Shown in pieces: positions 53,183-62,161 of a stretch of 64,000 bases of DNA. The position numbers were made by a program, and so were the translations under genes. Every line of letters starts with the position of its first letter. Within the stretch, counting starts at the first letter, position 1. Under the pieces are notes generated by a model. That model was not told where the DNA came from and ran no database searches. It saw only the letters and a list, made by a program, of their open reading frames with translations. Origin of the DNA: Nodularia sphaerocarpa UHCC 0038 (GTDB lineage Bacteria; Cyanobacteriota; Cyanobacteriia; Cyanobacteriales; Nostocaceae); the NCBI RefSeq assembly GCF_022376295.1, contig NZ_CP060140.1, positions 748,356 to 812,355 on the forward strand, given 5' to 3'.

Positions 53183-54643
53183 TTAATTTTCCTGAATTTG
53201 CTGAATTTGATGACCTTTGATTTCTACGCCTTGTGCAGCGAGGCATTTTTCCCAACCTGCACGAGTCCCTATTTCACTTTTATGCTGGAGTAGTCCTAAT
53301 TGCTGTTCCTGTTGGGTGAGTTGAGCAAATTCCTCATAGCGGGGGTAATTGGGAGTGACAAAATTTTCTTTGCGGTGCAGAATTGGCGGATTAGCTCTAT
53401 CTGCATAATCACGGTGAGTAATGTATAAAGTTTTTAAGTCAATAGTGATACTGGCTTTTAAGGCTGGATGGGGATCACTGTCAAAATCTGGGTAAAACAA
53501 ATAGGATATTTGCGGTTTGTCGATATTGTATTTGATTAATGTCGCTCCATCTACACGCCCAATGGTGCGGCTAGCACAGCTTTCATAAATTCGTAATAAG
53601 GGATCAAGGGCTGCGAGTGCCGAAACATGAACGTAAAGTGCGCCACGGGTGTGTTTACCAATTTTGCTTTTTTCACAAGCTGTTTGCACAACTTTGGGAT
53701 TACCTAAGCTGAACAGTTTTTGGTCGGCTACTTGACAGGCTTCTTCGTAGTTACCGAAAAAGGCTTTGATATCGTGACGCATTTCTGGCGCTAATTTTTG
53801 CCATGACGGTCGTTGGTCAAAGTGGCTGAGGGCAAGATATACTTGGATATCTAAAGAACGACGATAGGCGATCGCATCCCATTCGGCTTCATCGGTAGCT
53901 TGCAACACCACATTAAAAGCGCGACGAAAGTTACCAAATTCACTCAGTAATTCTGCTTGGTTGGCTAATTCACCTTTAACGGGTAATCTGCCCCGTTTGG
54001 CAAAAAAGTCCATCAGTGGTTGCAGTTGCTCTTGGTAGTCTTCAAATCGCTTGCTGGGGACACGAACTCTCGGTGTAGCAGTGCTAGAAAAGAAGCGGAT
54101 AGCTTTGAAACTTTCTTTTGCAGCGTCATCACGAAAGACAAAATACACACCCAACGCTACAGGTACTGCATCGACATTGAGAATCTCCTCTATGTAAGTT
54201 TTAAGTTCTTGTTGTTCATAATATTTCTGAAACGTGTTGCGGCGAGTCACAATACCATCGCTGTAAGCAAGTTGTGCCTTGCTGGGGGCATTAATTAATA
54301 CTTGAGCCGAGACAATTAAAACCTGTTGAGTAAGTTCCCAAGCATGGATGAGACTTTGGCGGCGTTCCTCTTGGTCTTCAATCACATTCAGGACATAACC
54401 CAAATTGACCACATCGGCGGCGGTCATGGTTTCATGGGGAAAATAATAAGGGTCCCAGCCAGCGCTAGTGTAGCCTAAATTGCCTACGCGCTGGACATCA
54501 CCACCGTAGCCGCAGCCGTAATCAAAGAATGAGGTTTCCTGATGAAGGATAGCCCATTCTATTGCCAACCGCACGGGGCGAGATATATCATTACGAGCGA
54601 TCGCAGCTCGATGACGCTCGATTTCTAAGTAGCTCTCTGGCAT
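53183..54643 (-). CDS. DNA phosphorothioation-associated methyltransferase-like protein
   Basis: 486 aa. A class I methyltransferase-like N-terminal domain, IERHRAAIARNDISRPVRLAIEWAILH followed by SFFDYGCGYGGDVQRVGNLGYTSAGWDPYYFP, then VVNLGYVLNVIEDQEERRQSLIHAW. The long C-terminal region is unlike known methyltransferases. It matches what I know as the TIGR04096-type protein found next to dnd genes, with no established substrate. It is downstream of dndE on the same strand, separated by a 70-bp inverted repeat, so it is part of the Dnd locus. Confidence 0.82.
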   Translation of the reverse strand: MPESYLEIERHRAAIARNDISRPVRLAIEWAILHQETSFFDYGCGYGGDVQRVGNLGYTSAGWDPYYFPHETMTAADVVNLGYVLNVIEDQEERRQSLIHAWELTQQVLIVSAQVLINAPSKAQLAYSDGIVTRRNTFQKYYEQQELKTYIEEILNVDAVPVALGVYFVFRDDAAKESFKAIRFFSSTATPRVRVPSKRFEDYQEQLQPLMDFFAKRGRLPVKGELANQAELLSEFGNFRRAFNVVLQATDEAEWDAIAYRRSLDIQVYLALSHFDQRPSWQKLAPEMRHDIKAFFGNYEEACQVADQKLFSLGNPKVVQTACEKSKIGKHTRGALYVHVSALAALDPLLRIYESCASRTIGRVDGATLIKYNIDKPQISYLFYPDFDSDPHPALKASITIDLKTLYITHRDYADRANPPILHRKENFVTPNYPRYEEFAQLTQQEQQLGLLQHKSEIGTRAGWEKCLAAQGVEIKGHQIQQIQEN

Positions 54644-54649
54644 GATATA

Positions 54650-54719
54650 AAACCACAGATAAATACAGATGCATATAGATAATTAACATCTGTGTTTATC
54701 TGTGTGCATCTGTGGTTTA
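54650..54719. repeat. 70-bp inverted repeat of CACAGAT/ATCTGTG words
   Basis: Outer arms AAACCACAGAT / ATCTGTGGTTT, with inner AAATACAGATG / CATCTGTGTTT. It occupies nearly all of the gap between dndE and the methyltransferase gene, so it may end or reduce read-through between them. Confidence 0.75.
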
Positions 54720-54726
54720 TTAATCC

Positions 54727-55116
54727 TTATATCTTGTTCACCGCCAGTTGGATTAAATCTTCAATTTTCTTGATATTTGGATCACCGGCTAAGTAACCAA
54801 TTCCCCGATGCAAATGCAGGCGAAATTGGCTAGCGAGGCTGTCTTTATCAATGGGGTAGCCGTCGTTGTGACAGCGTTGTTTAAGGGCGAGGAGGAGGAT
54901 ATCGGACATTTCGCCGCCAAATACGCGCCAGGTCATTTCCACGTTGCTATCTTGGGGAATTGGTACAGGTGAGGGTGCGGTTGGTTCAGCGAGGGAACGA
55001 CAAAACGCCCAACGGCATAAAATGTTCCATTGGTCAATCTTTGTAGTGCGTCTGAGTTTAAGAAGTTGGTCTTTGGCTGTTTGAGAGAGTTTAATTCTTT
55101 CGATTGGAGATTCCAT
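54727..55116 (-). CDS. dndE: DNA sulfur modification protein DndE
   Basis: Small essential component of DNA phosphorothioation; the E. coli protein is a tetramer reported to bind nicked DNA. 129 aa. IKLSQTAKDQLLKLRRTTKIDQWNILCRWAFCRSLAEPT is the family core with its basic DNA-binding helix. GGEMSDILLLALKQRC and HLHRGIGYLAGD follow. Normal length. It would usually overlap or directly follow dndD; here a toxin-antitoxin pair lies between, with 31 bases to the toxin gene. Confidence 0.93.
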   Translation of the reverse strand: MESPIERIKLSQTAKDQLLKLRRTTKIDQWNILCRWAFCRSLAEPTAPSPVPIPQDSNVEMTWRVFGGEMSDILLLALKQRCHNDGYPIDKDSLASQFRLHLHRGIGYLAGDPNIKKIEDLIQLAVNKI

Positions 55117-55147
55117 AATAATTCCATAATATTAATTTTTACCTGAG

Positions 55148-55495
55148 TCATAAACCCAAACAGTAACGAACCGCCGCTTCAACTTCAAGCATCTTAGAAT
55201 CAGAAATTTTGCCAGTTGATTTAGCAGCAAAGCGATTTGGATCTAAAGAACGAATTTGAAAACATAAAAATACAGTTTCTATCAACAGTCCACTGTCACT
55301 GGGAGATACTCTAATATTAGTAGGATAATCGCGCTTAATATTTGTGCCTTTCGTCCCTACAACTACAGTCACTACCAAAGGTAATTGGTTAATAGCGTCT
55401 ACAGATAGAACTAATACAGGTCTTGTACCTGACTGTTCTCGACCTATAACCGGATTAAGATTTACAAAATAAATTTGCCCTCTCTCAATACTCAC
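55148..55495 (-). CDS. PemK/MazF-family toxin (endoribonuclease)
   Basis: 115 aa. The fold-defining start RGQIYFVNLNPVIGREQSGTRPVLVLS carries the substrate-site Arg and the GxEQxGxRP motif. VVTVVVGTKGTN and LIETVFLCFQIRSLDPNRF follow, with the acidic/Thr catalytic region. Probably cuts single-stranded RNA when free of its antitoxin. It starts with GTG overlapping the upstream gene's TGA (GTGA), so the pair is coupled. It is inserted between dndD and dndE on the same strand. Confidence 0.88.
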   Translation of the reverse strand: MSIERGQIYFVNLNPVIGREQSGTRPVLVLSVDAINQLPLVVTVVVGTKGTNIKRDYPTNIRVSPSDSGLLIETVFLCFQIRSLDPNRFAAKSTGKISDSKMLEVEAAVRYCLGL

Positions 55496-55743
55496 GGCTG
55501 TGATAAACCATCCATCTCAGTAACAAGAAATTCCTGATTAATAGTGGATATTTCTGTTTTTATATCTGAATCAATAGCCATTGCAGCTAGTTGTTCTTGC
55601 ATATATTTCATATTTATAAATATATCTGATGTTTGCTGCTTTTCTTTCATTTGTTTTTGGATACGTTCTAAAAGCCATTCTAGTTCTTCTAATGACAAAC
55701 CACTTAAGTCACGTTCTATTTCTCGTAAATTTAATGACATCAT
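55492..55743 (-). CDS. Probable antitoxin paired with the MazF-like toxin
   Basis: 83 aa, highly charged and helical (LREIERDLSGLSLEELEWLLERIQKQMKEKQQ), with an acidic C-terminal half that could wrap the toxin. The adjacent ATGATG gives two possible starts (55743, 55740). No DNA-binding motif such as AbrB or RHH is obvious. The antitoxin call rests on position (immediately upstream, overlapping a MazF gene) and composition. 57 bases after dndD. Confidence 0.7.
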   Translation of the reverse strand: MMSLNLREIERDLSGLSLEELEWLLERIQKQMKEKQQTSDIFINMKYMQEQLAAMAIDSDIKTEISTINQEFLVTEMDGLSQP

Positions 55744-55800
55744 AATTAACTAGCGATTTTTACCTGTGTGTGAGATATCTATTATTTTAAACAACATCTA

Positions 55801-57786
55801 CTACCAAAAATATTTATTTTCTATGATTGTGGTTTGGCGGGTGGAGGAGTCGTATTTGAGCAGATATTCGCGGGCGATCGCCTCATTATTTCTCAGTGTT
55901 TCTACTTCATGTTTACCAATTTCAGTATCAGTAGACAACAGTATTACTTGATGACTAGCAGATGGAAAATAGCGTTCTACGAGGTTTCCCCGGTGGGATG
56001 AATCTAATCTCCCCAGAGGCGTGTCTATGGCTACAGGTAAGCGGTGTCCAGAGACTCGCGCCAGTCCCCAGAGGAAGGCGATCGCTAAAAGTTGCTTTTC
56101 GCCGGCTGAAAGTCGATGTTTGGGAACTGCTTTACCATTAAAATCATACAGTGACAGGCTGAAGCTATCGGTATGAATGGCGACGCGATGCACTAAATCT
56201 GATTTATGCAGCAGATAGCGAAAACATTCTGTAACTTCAACTTCTAATTTATTCAGTTTGCGGAGAGTCAGTTTCTCTCGGAAAAGTTTGAGTGTATCTT
56301 GAACTTTAGCCGTTGCCGTAATAATATGTTCGTTATATTTGCGATCAATATTGGTTTCTGTATATTTTTCTAAAGTTTTTTTAGTAGTCCGAATTTGATT
56401 GTCTAATTCGTTTAAATTTTGTTTGGCTATTTCACAAGCAGCTTGCGCTTCTGCAACTTCTTTTTGTGCTGCTTGCAATTCATCTACCAGCCTTTGATAA
56501 TCTTCTGGAGATGCGGCTGTTTGAATTTGTCTTTCTAGGGTAATAACTTCTTCTTCTTGAGTTTGGTGTAGTTCTAGCTGCTTCTGGGTAGCGTTTTTTG
56601 TATGAGGTAAATAATGATGAATAGTATTATCTAAATCATGCAGGGTTTCTGTATCAGATAATAGCCAAACTTCCCCTGTGGTATCTTCCTTGAGGATATT
56701 ATTTTCTTCGTCGATAAATTCTTGAATTTTCTCAACTTGTTGATCAGCAATAGTTAATTGTTTAATTAATTCAATTAAGCGGTGATCTCGTTCTAATAAT
56801 AAATCATAAGCGACCTTGGCTTGTTGAGTCCGAAATTCTTTTTGTCCTTGGAGATAAGCTTGATTTAGCAAAGGTTCAATTAAAGCTAACGGTAAAATAT
56901 CCGCAGCTAAACCGCGCATAGCTTGACGGCTATTTTCTGACTCAGCAACTATTTGAGATTTTTGTTTTTCTAAATAAGTGCGATCGCCTGCAATTTTACC
57001 ACCTTCAGAGATGAAATTATCCACAGCTTCTTGCTGCTTCTTTTCCGCTTCTCCCAAATTAGCAGTAAGTTCCTTTAATTGAACTTCAACTTCCTGATAT
57101 TCCTCTTGTTGTAGCTTTAGTTCTTGTTCAATTTCTTCTAAATCAGCCAAGTCTTGAGTATCAGCAATTTCTTTTCTTTTACGGTTAACGATAATTTCTA
57201 AATCACCGCCTAAACGTTCAGCTAATTCTAAACCTAAAAGTCCGCGAATTGCATCAACTACAATCGATGGAGGTGTTTCTTGTTCTGCGAGTTCCTTAAC
57301 TTGTTCACCATCAAATAGAAACAGATTAGAAATCCCTAAAGGTAAGAGATTTTCTATATACTCATCCCAAATATTAACTAAAGCAGTATCCAGCCATTCT
57401 TGAGCATCTAAAATTCCTAATTGGTCTTTACCATCTTTAGGGTTTTTTGTCCAACGCCGGACAACTCTATATTTTACTGGTTGGTCATTTTCAATATGTT
57501 CAAAAACCAATTCAATGCGAGTATCTTCAATGGGTGAACTGTGACTATTAACGCATTGGTTGAGAAAGTCATTATAACTCAAGTTCCCACGGGTGGAACA
57601 TTGGGCGCGATGACCATATAATGCTAGGCGAATTGCATCCATCAGCGTAGTTTTTCCGCCCCCATTCATTCCACCTAAGAGGATAATTGGATAGGAATTT
57701 TCTTCATCAATTTTTGGATCAAGGTTGATGACCTGACGACCACAGTAAGGTCCAAAGTTTTGTAATACGAGTTCAAGAAATATCAT
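55801..57786 (-). CDS. dndD: DNA sulfur modification ATPase DndD
   Basis: SMC/Rad50-like ATPase of the phosphorothioation machinery, 661 aa. The N-terminus LELVLQNFGPYCGRQVINL precedes Walker A LLGGMNGGGKTTLMDAIRLALYG. A long central coiled coil spans about 190-500. The C-terminal lobe has signature HRLSAGEKQLLAIAFLWGLARVSG and Walker B PVAIDTPLGRLDSSHRGNLVERYFP, followed by the conserved HQVILLSTDTEIG. No zinc-hook CxxC is seen. Length is usual. It is downstream of dndC but separated from it by a transposase gene and repeats. Confidence 0.94.
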   Translation of the reverse strand: MIFLELVLQNFGPYCGRQVINLDPKIDEENSYPIILLGGMNGGGKTTLMDAIRLALYGHRAQCSTRGNLSYNDFLNQCVNSHSSPIEDTRIELVFEHIENDQPVKYRVVRRWTKNPKDGKDQLGILDAQEWLDTALVNIWDEYIENLLPLGISNLFLFDGEQVKELAEQETPPSIVVDAIRGLLGLELAERLGGDLEIIVNRKRKEIADTQDLADLEEIEQELKLQQEEYQEVEVQLKELTANLGEAEKKQQEAVDNFISEGGKIAGDRTYLEKQKSQIVAESENSRQAMRGLAADILPLALIEPLLNQAYLQGQKEFRTQQAKVAYDLLLERDHRLIELIKQLTIADQQVEKIQEFIDEENNILKEDTTGEVWLLSDTETLHDLDNTIHHYLPHTKNATQKQLELHQTQEEEVITLERQIQTAASPEDYQRLVDELQAAQKEVAEAQAACEIAKQNLNELDNQIRTTKKTLEKYTETNIDRKYNEHIITATAKVQDTLKLFREKLTLRKLNKLEVEVTECFRYLLHKSDLVHRVAIHTDSFSLSLYDFNGKAVPKHRLSAGEKQLLAIAFLWGLARVSGHRLPVAIDTPLGRLDSSHRGNLVERYFPSASHQVILLSTDTEIGKHEVETLRNNEAIAREYLLKYDSSTRQTTIIENKYFW

Positions 57787-57884
57787 TTATCTTTGAATTT
57801 TTAAGATACGGGGCGAGAGAATACCGGGCGAATGAATTCGCGGCTACACAGGCGAAGTCCACCTTCGTGGACTAATAGAAAAGT

Positions 57885-58118
57885 GAAGTTTTTAACCCGC
57901 GTAGGCGGGTTTTGTTTGTGTAGCCGCGATTTCTAATCGCCAGGGTTAGTTTAAGAACAAGTAAAGTTTTTAACCCGCGTAGGCGGGTTTTGCTTGTATA
58001 GCCGCGATTTCTAATCGCCAGGGCTAGTTTAAGAACAAGTGAAGTTTTTAACCCGCGTAGGCGGGTTTTGCTTGTATAGCCGCGATTTCTAATCGCCAGG
58101 GCTAGTTTAAGTAAGTTC
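57885..58118. repeat. Three 78-bp tandem two-hairpin repeats (R2)
   Basis: Exactly 78-bp period: the word AACCCGCG starts at 57894, 57972 and 58050. Each unit holds hairpin 1 (AACCCGC GTAG GCGGGTT) and hairpin 2 (GCGAT TTCTA ATCGC). The stop codon of the transposase-like gene lies in the last unit. 78 being a multiple of three keeps a spurious frame open through the array. Confidence 0.92.
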
Positions 58119-58514
58119 CCATAAAGGAATGATAGATTTTTCACTATGGTGTATGCCTTGGTTTCTAATATAATTAGCTACGTTGTCAATAGCATCATGA
58201 CTAACAGTAAATGCTCCATAACTACCTTGCCATTTAAAAAATTCATCTGGCTTAACTTCATGAGTAATAAAATGAGAAGAACTACCTTTAATTTGTTTAA
58301 TCAATTCCGATACACTAACAGTTGCTGGAAAACCTGTTAAAAGATGAACATGATCCTCAACACCACCGATAGCAATAACCGTGCATTTTAATCGTTCACA
58401 TTCTCCAACAATTGCCGCATAAACTAATTGTTGAATATCAGGTGTAATTAGCGGTAATCTATCCCATGTTGCACAAACATAATGTAAATACAATTCCGTA
58501 AAATTTGCTCTCAT
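58107..58514 (-). CDS. IS200/IS605-type (REP-associated) Y1 transposase
   Basis: 135 aa. HUH single-strand transposase of the PF01797 fold. LYLHYVCATWDRLPLITPDIQQLVYAAIVGECERLKCTVIAIGGVEDHVHLLTGFP contains the metal-binding DHVHLL. SVSELIKQIKGSSSHFI is the usual following helix. The catalytic Tyr is in DNVANYIRNQ near residue 115. It is flanked by five copies of a two-hairpin repeat (three downstream, two upstream), like RAYT genes with their REP elements. It lies between dndC and dndD with intact motifs, so it may be active. Confidence 0.88.
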   Translation of the reverse strand: MRANFTELYLHYVCATWDRLPLITPDIQQLVYAAIVGECERLKCTVIAIGGVEDHVHLLTGFPATVSVSELIKQIKGSSSHFITHEVKPDEFFKWQGSYGAFTVSHDAIDNVANYIRNQGIHHSEKSIIPLWELT

Positions 58515-58518
58515 TTCT

Positions 58519-58660
58519 CCCTAACCCGCGCAGGCCGGTTTCGTTTGTGTAGTCGCGATTTCTAATCGCCGGGTATTTGATGGTAAATACAACTATTTAT
58601 TTCTCCCTAACCCGCGCAGGCGGGTTTCGTTTGTGTAGTCGCGATTTCAATCGCCCGGTA
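58519..58660. repeat. Two further R2 copies upstream of the transposase gene
   Basis: AACCCGCG starts at 58523 and 58609 (86-bp spacing). Each has hairpin 1 as AACCCGCGCAGGC(C)GG and the GCGATTTC...ATCGCC second part. They are slightly diverged from the three units at 57885 (GTAGTCGCG for GTAGCCGCG). Same orientation as those. Confidence 0.85.
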
Positions 58661-58685
58661 TTTTATAATCAATACTCATTTCTCC

Positions 58686-60284
58686 TTAACTCTTTTTAAA
58701 CTTCATACTTCCCCAACTTGGCGGTTTATCGCTTGCGTCGTCGCTTTCATCCACAGCATCGCCCAAAGTCAACTGCTTGACCTTTTTCACATCCCCTTGG
58801 TCAATGGCTGTTTTTAAATCACGTTTCAAATGAGCATTTTTAATCGCTTCCTCTGGAGAATGGGAACTGGTGACAAAACATTTTTCTAAACTGTCATATA
58901 TTCCCACACGACGACCTTTTTTCCTGTACTGGCGTTCTGTGTCTAACAGCTTAGACATCAGTTCTAAGTGCATAGCATCATCGCCACAAATTTCCTCTAG
59001 CACTTCCCATTCATCGCTACCCAGTAGACTATAGCCAGCACCAGGACGAGGGTCTTTAAATACTTCACCAGTCACTTCTTGATAAATCCGGGGTAAACTA
59101 TCATCAAATTCGTGTCTTTCTTCTAACCAAATCCGGCGAATTTCGCTCAGTTCCTCTAGAGTTATGAGAGTAATATCGCGCATATTTTCTGGTGCTGTAC
59201 GCCGGATTTCTTGTTCCATTGTCAACAGCTTTCTCAGCCAGTCCTCACGCGCTTCTTTCAGATAGGGACCAGGAATCGGCTCAACTGATACTTCACCTTC
59301 TAAGTTGCGCTCATACAGTTGAACATCCCCATTTCTACGTCTAAAATCTCGTCGCTTGCGGTTCTCTTCAACATCTAATTCTTTGCGAAAATCGAGGAAA
59401 GGTTGCATCCACTCTTTTTCTTCATCATTTTGAATCATCGCCGCTAGGGATCTATCTTGACTCACTAATGTACAAACCCAGCAACCAAAACGCGAACCAC
59501 CACAACTAGGAGTAGTGGTATCCACGACTAAAGGACATTCATTATCAGCAGACGCACCTCTATAGATGTCGAATAAGTCTTTATTGCTATAATTCCAAGG
59601 GTTTTCCCACTGCATTAAATAAATCCAAACCTCATCATTTTCCCAATCTTCAATAGGGCTATAAACTAGAGAGTTTGGCAAATTCATATTAGGACTAAGA
59701 TGATCGCGTACCCGATGAACTTCCAGTTTTTTCATTCTGTTAGCCCGTTTTGTACTTTCAGCTTTGCGAGTACCTAATACCACAATGGCTTCACCACTGC
59801 TGCGGATAACATCACGAATAAAGCGATTAGAAGGATTAATTTTAAGGCGTTCTGTACACCAGCGAAACTTTCCTCTGGGTGCTGGGTAGCCTTTCCCAAT
59901 TAAACCTACCCAAAATGTTTCTTTAGCCTCTGGTTGTAATAGATGCGGTTCAAATGGTAATTCTTGCGCTTGGGCTTCAGATTTCATCTGTTTGAGAGAA
60001 TTACGTACCCATGCAGCAACTATAGGATTTTCTACCAGGGTATCAGTAGTGATAACATAGATTGTCTTCGCTCTTCGCTCTGGAGGGAGTGCGGCGATCG
60101 CATTCCAAACCAGCTGTAAAGTTGCTGTACTGTCCTTACCACCTGAATAACCAATCACCCAGGGTATCTCGTCTAAACAATACAATTCTTGAATTTCAGT
60201 CGTTAGCGCTTGGATATCATCCACTAAATCTGCTACAGTACGCTTTTGCTGACCTTTTTTTTCTGGTTTTTGTGCTGTAGTCAT
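58686..60284 (-). CDS. dndC: DNA sulfur modification protein DndC
   Basis: Iron-sulfur, PAPS-reductase-like enzyme that activates the DNA backbone for sulfur insertion. 532 aa. PP-loop IPWVIGYSGGKDSTATLQLVW near residue 43, then RGKFRWCTERLKINPS and IVVLGTRKAES. The cluster cysteines are seen in ECPLVVDTTTPSCGGSRFGCWVCTLVSQD (about residues 245-275). The C-terminal region continues with ITLEELSEIRRIWLEERHEF, usual for DndC. It starts the minus-strand operon and is divergent from the DGQHR genes. Confidence 0.94.
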   Translation of the reverse strand: MTTAQKPEKKGQQKRTVADLVDDIQALTTEIQELYCLDEIPWVIGYSGGKDSTATLQLVWNAIAALPPERRAKTIYVITTDTLVENPIVAAWVRNSLKQMKSEAQAQELPFEPHLLQPEAKETFWVGLIGKGYPAPRGKFRWCTERLKINPSNRFIRDVIRSSGEAIVVLGTRKAESTKRANRMKKLEVHRVRDHLSPNMNLPNSLVYSPIEDWENDEVWIYLMQWENPWNYSNKDLFDIYRGASADNECPLVVDTTTPSCGGSRFGCWVCTLVSQDRSLAAMIQNDEEKEWMQPFLDFRKELDVEENRKRRDFRRRNGDVQLYERNLEGEVSVEPIPGPYLKEAREDWLRKLLTMEQEIRRTAPENMRDITLITLEELSEIRRIWLEERHEFDDSLPRIYQEVTGEVFKDPRPGAGYSLLGSDEWEVLEEICGDDAMHLELMSKLLDTERQYRKKGRRVGIYDSLEKCFVTSSHSPEEAIKNAHLKRDLKTAIDQGDVKKVKQLTLGDAVDESDDASDKPPSWGSMKFKKS

Positions 60285-60359
60285 AATCTCTCTATATTTT
60301 TAAATATGGGTGTGACTTTATTTTTACTATCCCAGTCAATGGAATTAGCTGGTATACAG

Positions 60360-60389
60360 GCAAAATTTACCTATGTGGGTGCAAAATTT
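60360..60389. promoter_or_regulatory. Direct repeat GCAAAATTT in the divergent dndC / DGQHR promoter region
   Basis: GCAAAATTT occurs at 60360 and again at 60381, 21 bases apart (two helical turns), in the 183-bp gap between divergent starts. It could be a regulator-binding site; DndB proteins are reported to repress dnd genes in other bacteria. Inference only. Confidence 0.3.
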
Positions 60390-60467
60390 TTTTAAAAACC
60401 TTACTACTCTTACTCAATTTTTAGACAATTAGACTATCCTAACACTATTTACTTTTTAAAAATTAAT

Positions 60468-62066
60468 ATGAAGAAGAATGTATCAGATCAAACTGCTGAC
60501 ATCGCTCAAGAGTATCTGGAAAGAGAAAACAAGGATAAACAGGTACTCGCTTTACTGCTAGAGAAGTTCCTGGGAAAGAAAGACCAGATTCTAGTCCAAA
60601 AAACCGAGATGGGTGGTACTGAGGCTTTTGTTGGTTCTGTTACCTTGGAATGGTTGGCTGGTCGTGTTCATTTCGCCTCTGGTTTACCCTTGCTTGAGAA
60701 AAAGTACAATTCAGACACTGGTAACATTGAAATTGACGCAGATAGCATTGATGAAATTCAGCAACGTCCCATTGACTGGACACGTCAAGCGCCCCTAGTG
60801 CAGTATTTAGCAGCGCGGAAAAGTCACAAATTCCCACCTGTGCTGGTAGTAATTAATCAACCCTGGGTAGATAACCCCAAAGCTGCTGAGTGGGATAGTC
60901 AGGGAATAGCCTTAAAATCTACTACTGATTTCACCCCTTTAGATAAAGATGGTAAAGTTGGTCTGCTGAATATTTCTGAAGATAATGTGACAATTTATGC
61001 TTTAGATGGTCAGCACCGACTCATGAGTGTACAAGGGTTGATGGAGTTAATCAAAACTCGCAAATTGCAGCGCTATAAAAAAGATAAAACTGCTGATGAT
61101 AACTTTATTACCTTAGATGATTTGAGAGATAAGTACCAAGTAGACCTTGATTACTTGCAAAGCTTACCCAAAGAAAAAATAGGAATTGAATTTATCTGTG
61201 CGGTTGCTGCTGGGGAAACTCGCACCGAAGCCAGAAGAAGGGTGAGGTCTATCTTTGTTCATGTTAACTTAATGGCTGCACCCTTAACTAAAGGTCAGTT
61301 AGCACAGCTAAATGAGGATGATGGCTTTTCCATTGTGGCGAGAAAAATTGCAGTTACTCATCCGCTTTTAGCACAACAACAAGACCGCAATCCTCGTGTT
61401 AATTGGAATAGTGGAACAGTGGCATCTAATTCTACTGTTTTAACCACCCTGCAAGCTCTCCATGATATGTGTGAGCGATATTTGGGGCAAAAGTTCCCTC
61501 ACTGGAAACCTCTGGAAAAAGGTTTAATTCCCATGCGTCCAGAGGATGAAGAACTTGAGGAGGGAATTGCGGAATTTAACAATTTATTTGATAATTTAGC
61601 CAGCCTTCCCAGTTATAAGCTGCTGGATGAAGAAGACACTCCAACTTTGCGACGCTTTAGTTTTGAAAAAGATGGGGGGGAAGGAAATCTGCTTTTTCGT
61701 CCTGTTGCTCAAGTGGCTTTAGCGCAAGCTTTGGGAATCTTGGTTTTTCAAAAAGGTTTTACACTAGCAAATGTCTTTAAGAAGTTGCGAAAATTCGACC
61801 AGCAAGGCGGTTTGAGTGGTATGGAGTATCCCCAGTCTTTATGGTATGGCGTTTTGTATGACCCCAATAAAAAGCGAGTCCAGGTTTCTGGACGCGAATT
61901 AGCAGCCAAGTTACTAATTTATATTCTGGGTGGAGTTCAGGATCAAATGGAACGTGCTGAACTGCGGAAGGCTTTAGCTGATGCGAGAACTATAGAAGAT
62001 CAAACTATCGGTTTTGATGGTAAGTTTGTCGAACCCAAGCAAGTAGGACTTCCACCAATTTTGTAA
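60468..62066 (+). CDS. DGQHR-domain protein (DndB-like paralogue)
   Basis: 532 aa. Contains YALDGQHRLMSVQG near residue 178, the DGQHR signature shared by DndB, DptX-like and related proteins. The long C-terminal part includes FVHVNLMAAPLTKGQLAQLNEDDGFSIVARKI and LLFRPVAQVALAQALGILVFQKG. It is larger than typical DndB and only weakly similar to its neighbour outside the signature. It is the first plus-strand gene of the Dnd locus, 95 bases before dndB and divergent from dndC. A role in regulating or partitioning modification is likely but unproven. Confidence 0.8.
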   Translation: MKKNVSDQTADIAQEYLERENKDKQVLALLLEKFLGKKDQILVQKTEMGGTEAFVGSVTLEWLAGRVHFASGLPLLEKKYNSDTGNIEIDADSIDEIQQRPIDWTRQAPLVQYLAARKSHKFPPVLVVINQPWVDNPKAAEWDSQGIALKSTTDFTPLDKDGKVGLLNISEDNVTIYALDGQHRLMSVQGLMELIKTRKLQRYKKDKTADDNFITLDDLRDKYQVDLDYLQSLPKEKIGIEFICAVAAGETRTEARRRVRSIFVHVNLMAAPLTKGQLAQLNEDDGFSIVARKIAVTHPLLAQQQDRNPRVNWNSGTVASNSTVLTTLQALHDMCERYLGQKFPHWKPLEKGLIPMRPEDEELEEGIAEFNNLFDNLASLPSYKLLDEEDTPTLRRFSFEKDGGEGNLLFRPVAQVALAQALGILVFQKGFTLANVFKKLRKFDQQGGLSGMEYPQSLWYGVLYDPNKKRVQVSGRELAAKLLIYILGGVQDQMERAELRKALADARTIEDQTIGFDGKFVEPKQVGLPPIL

Positions 62067-62161
62067 TTTACACAGTTTACTAGGCTGTTTTATGTGGTTA
62101 TTACGGGGTTTTCAGTATAATAAAATTATATAGCGTAATCTACCACTCTACAGGTATTAGT

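Noticed and set aside
57872..58144. A 90-codon minus-strand reading frame with three 26-residue repeats
   Set aside because: It is simply the 78-bp R2 repeat read through; 78 is divisible by three so no stop arises. No start signal and it overlaps the transposase gene end.
57885..58660. Possible CRISPR array
   Set aside because: Units are contiguous with no unique spacers, contain two hairpins each, and flank a Y1 transposase; no cas genes are nearby.
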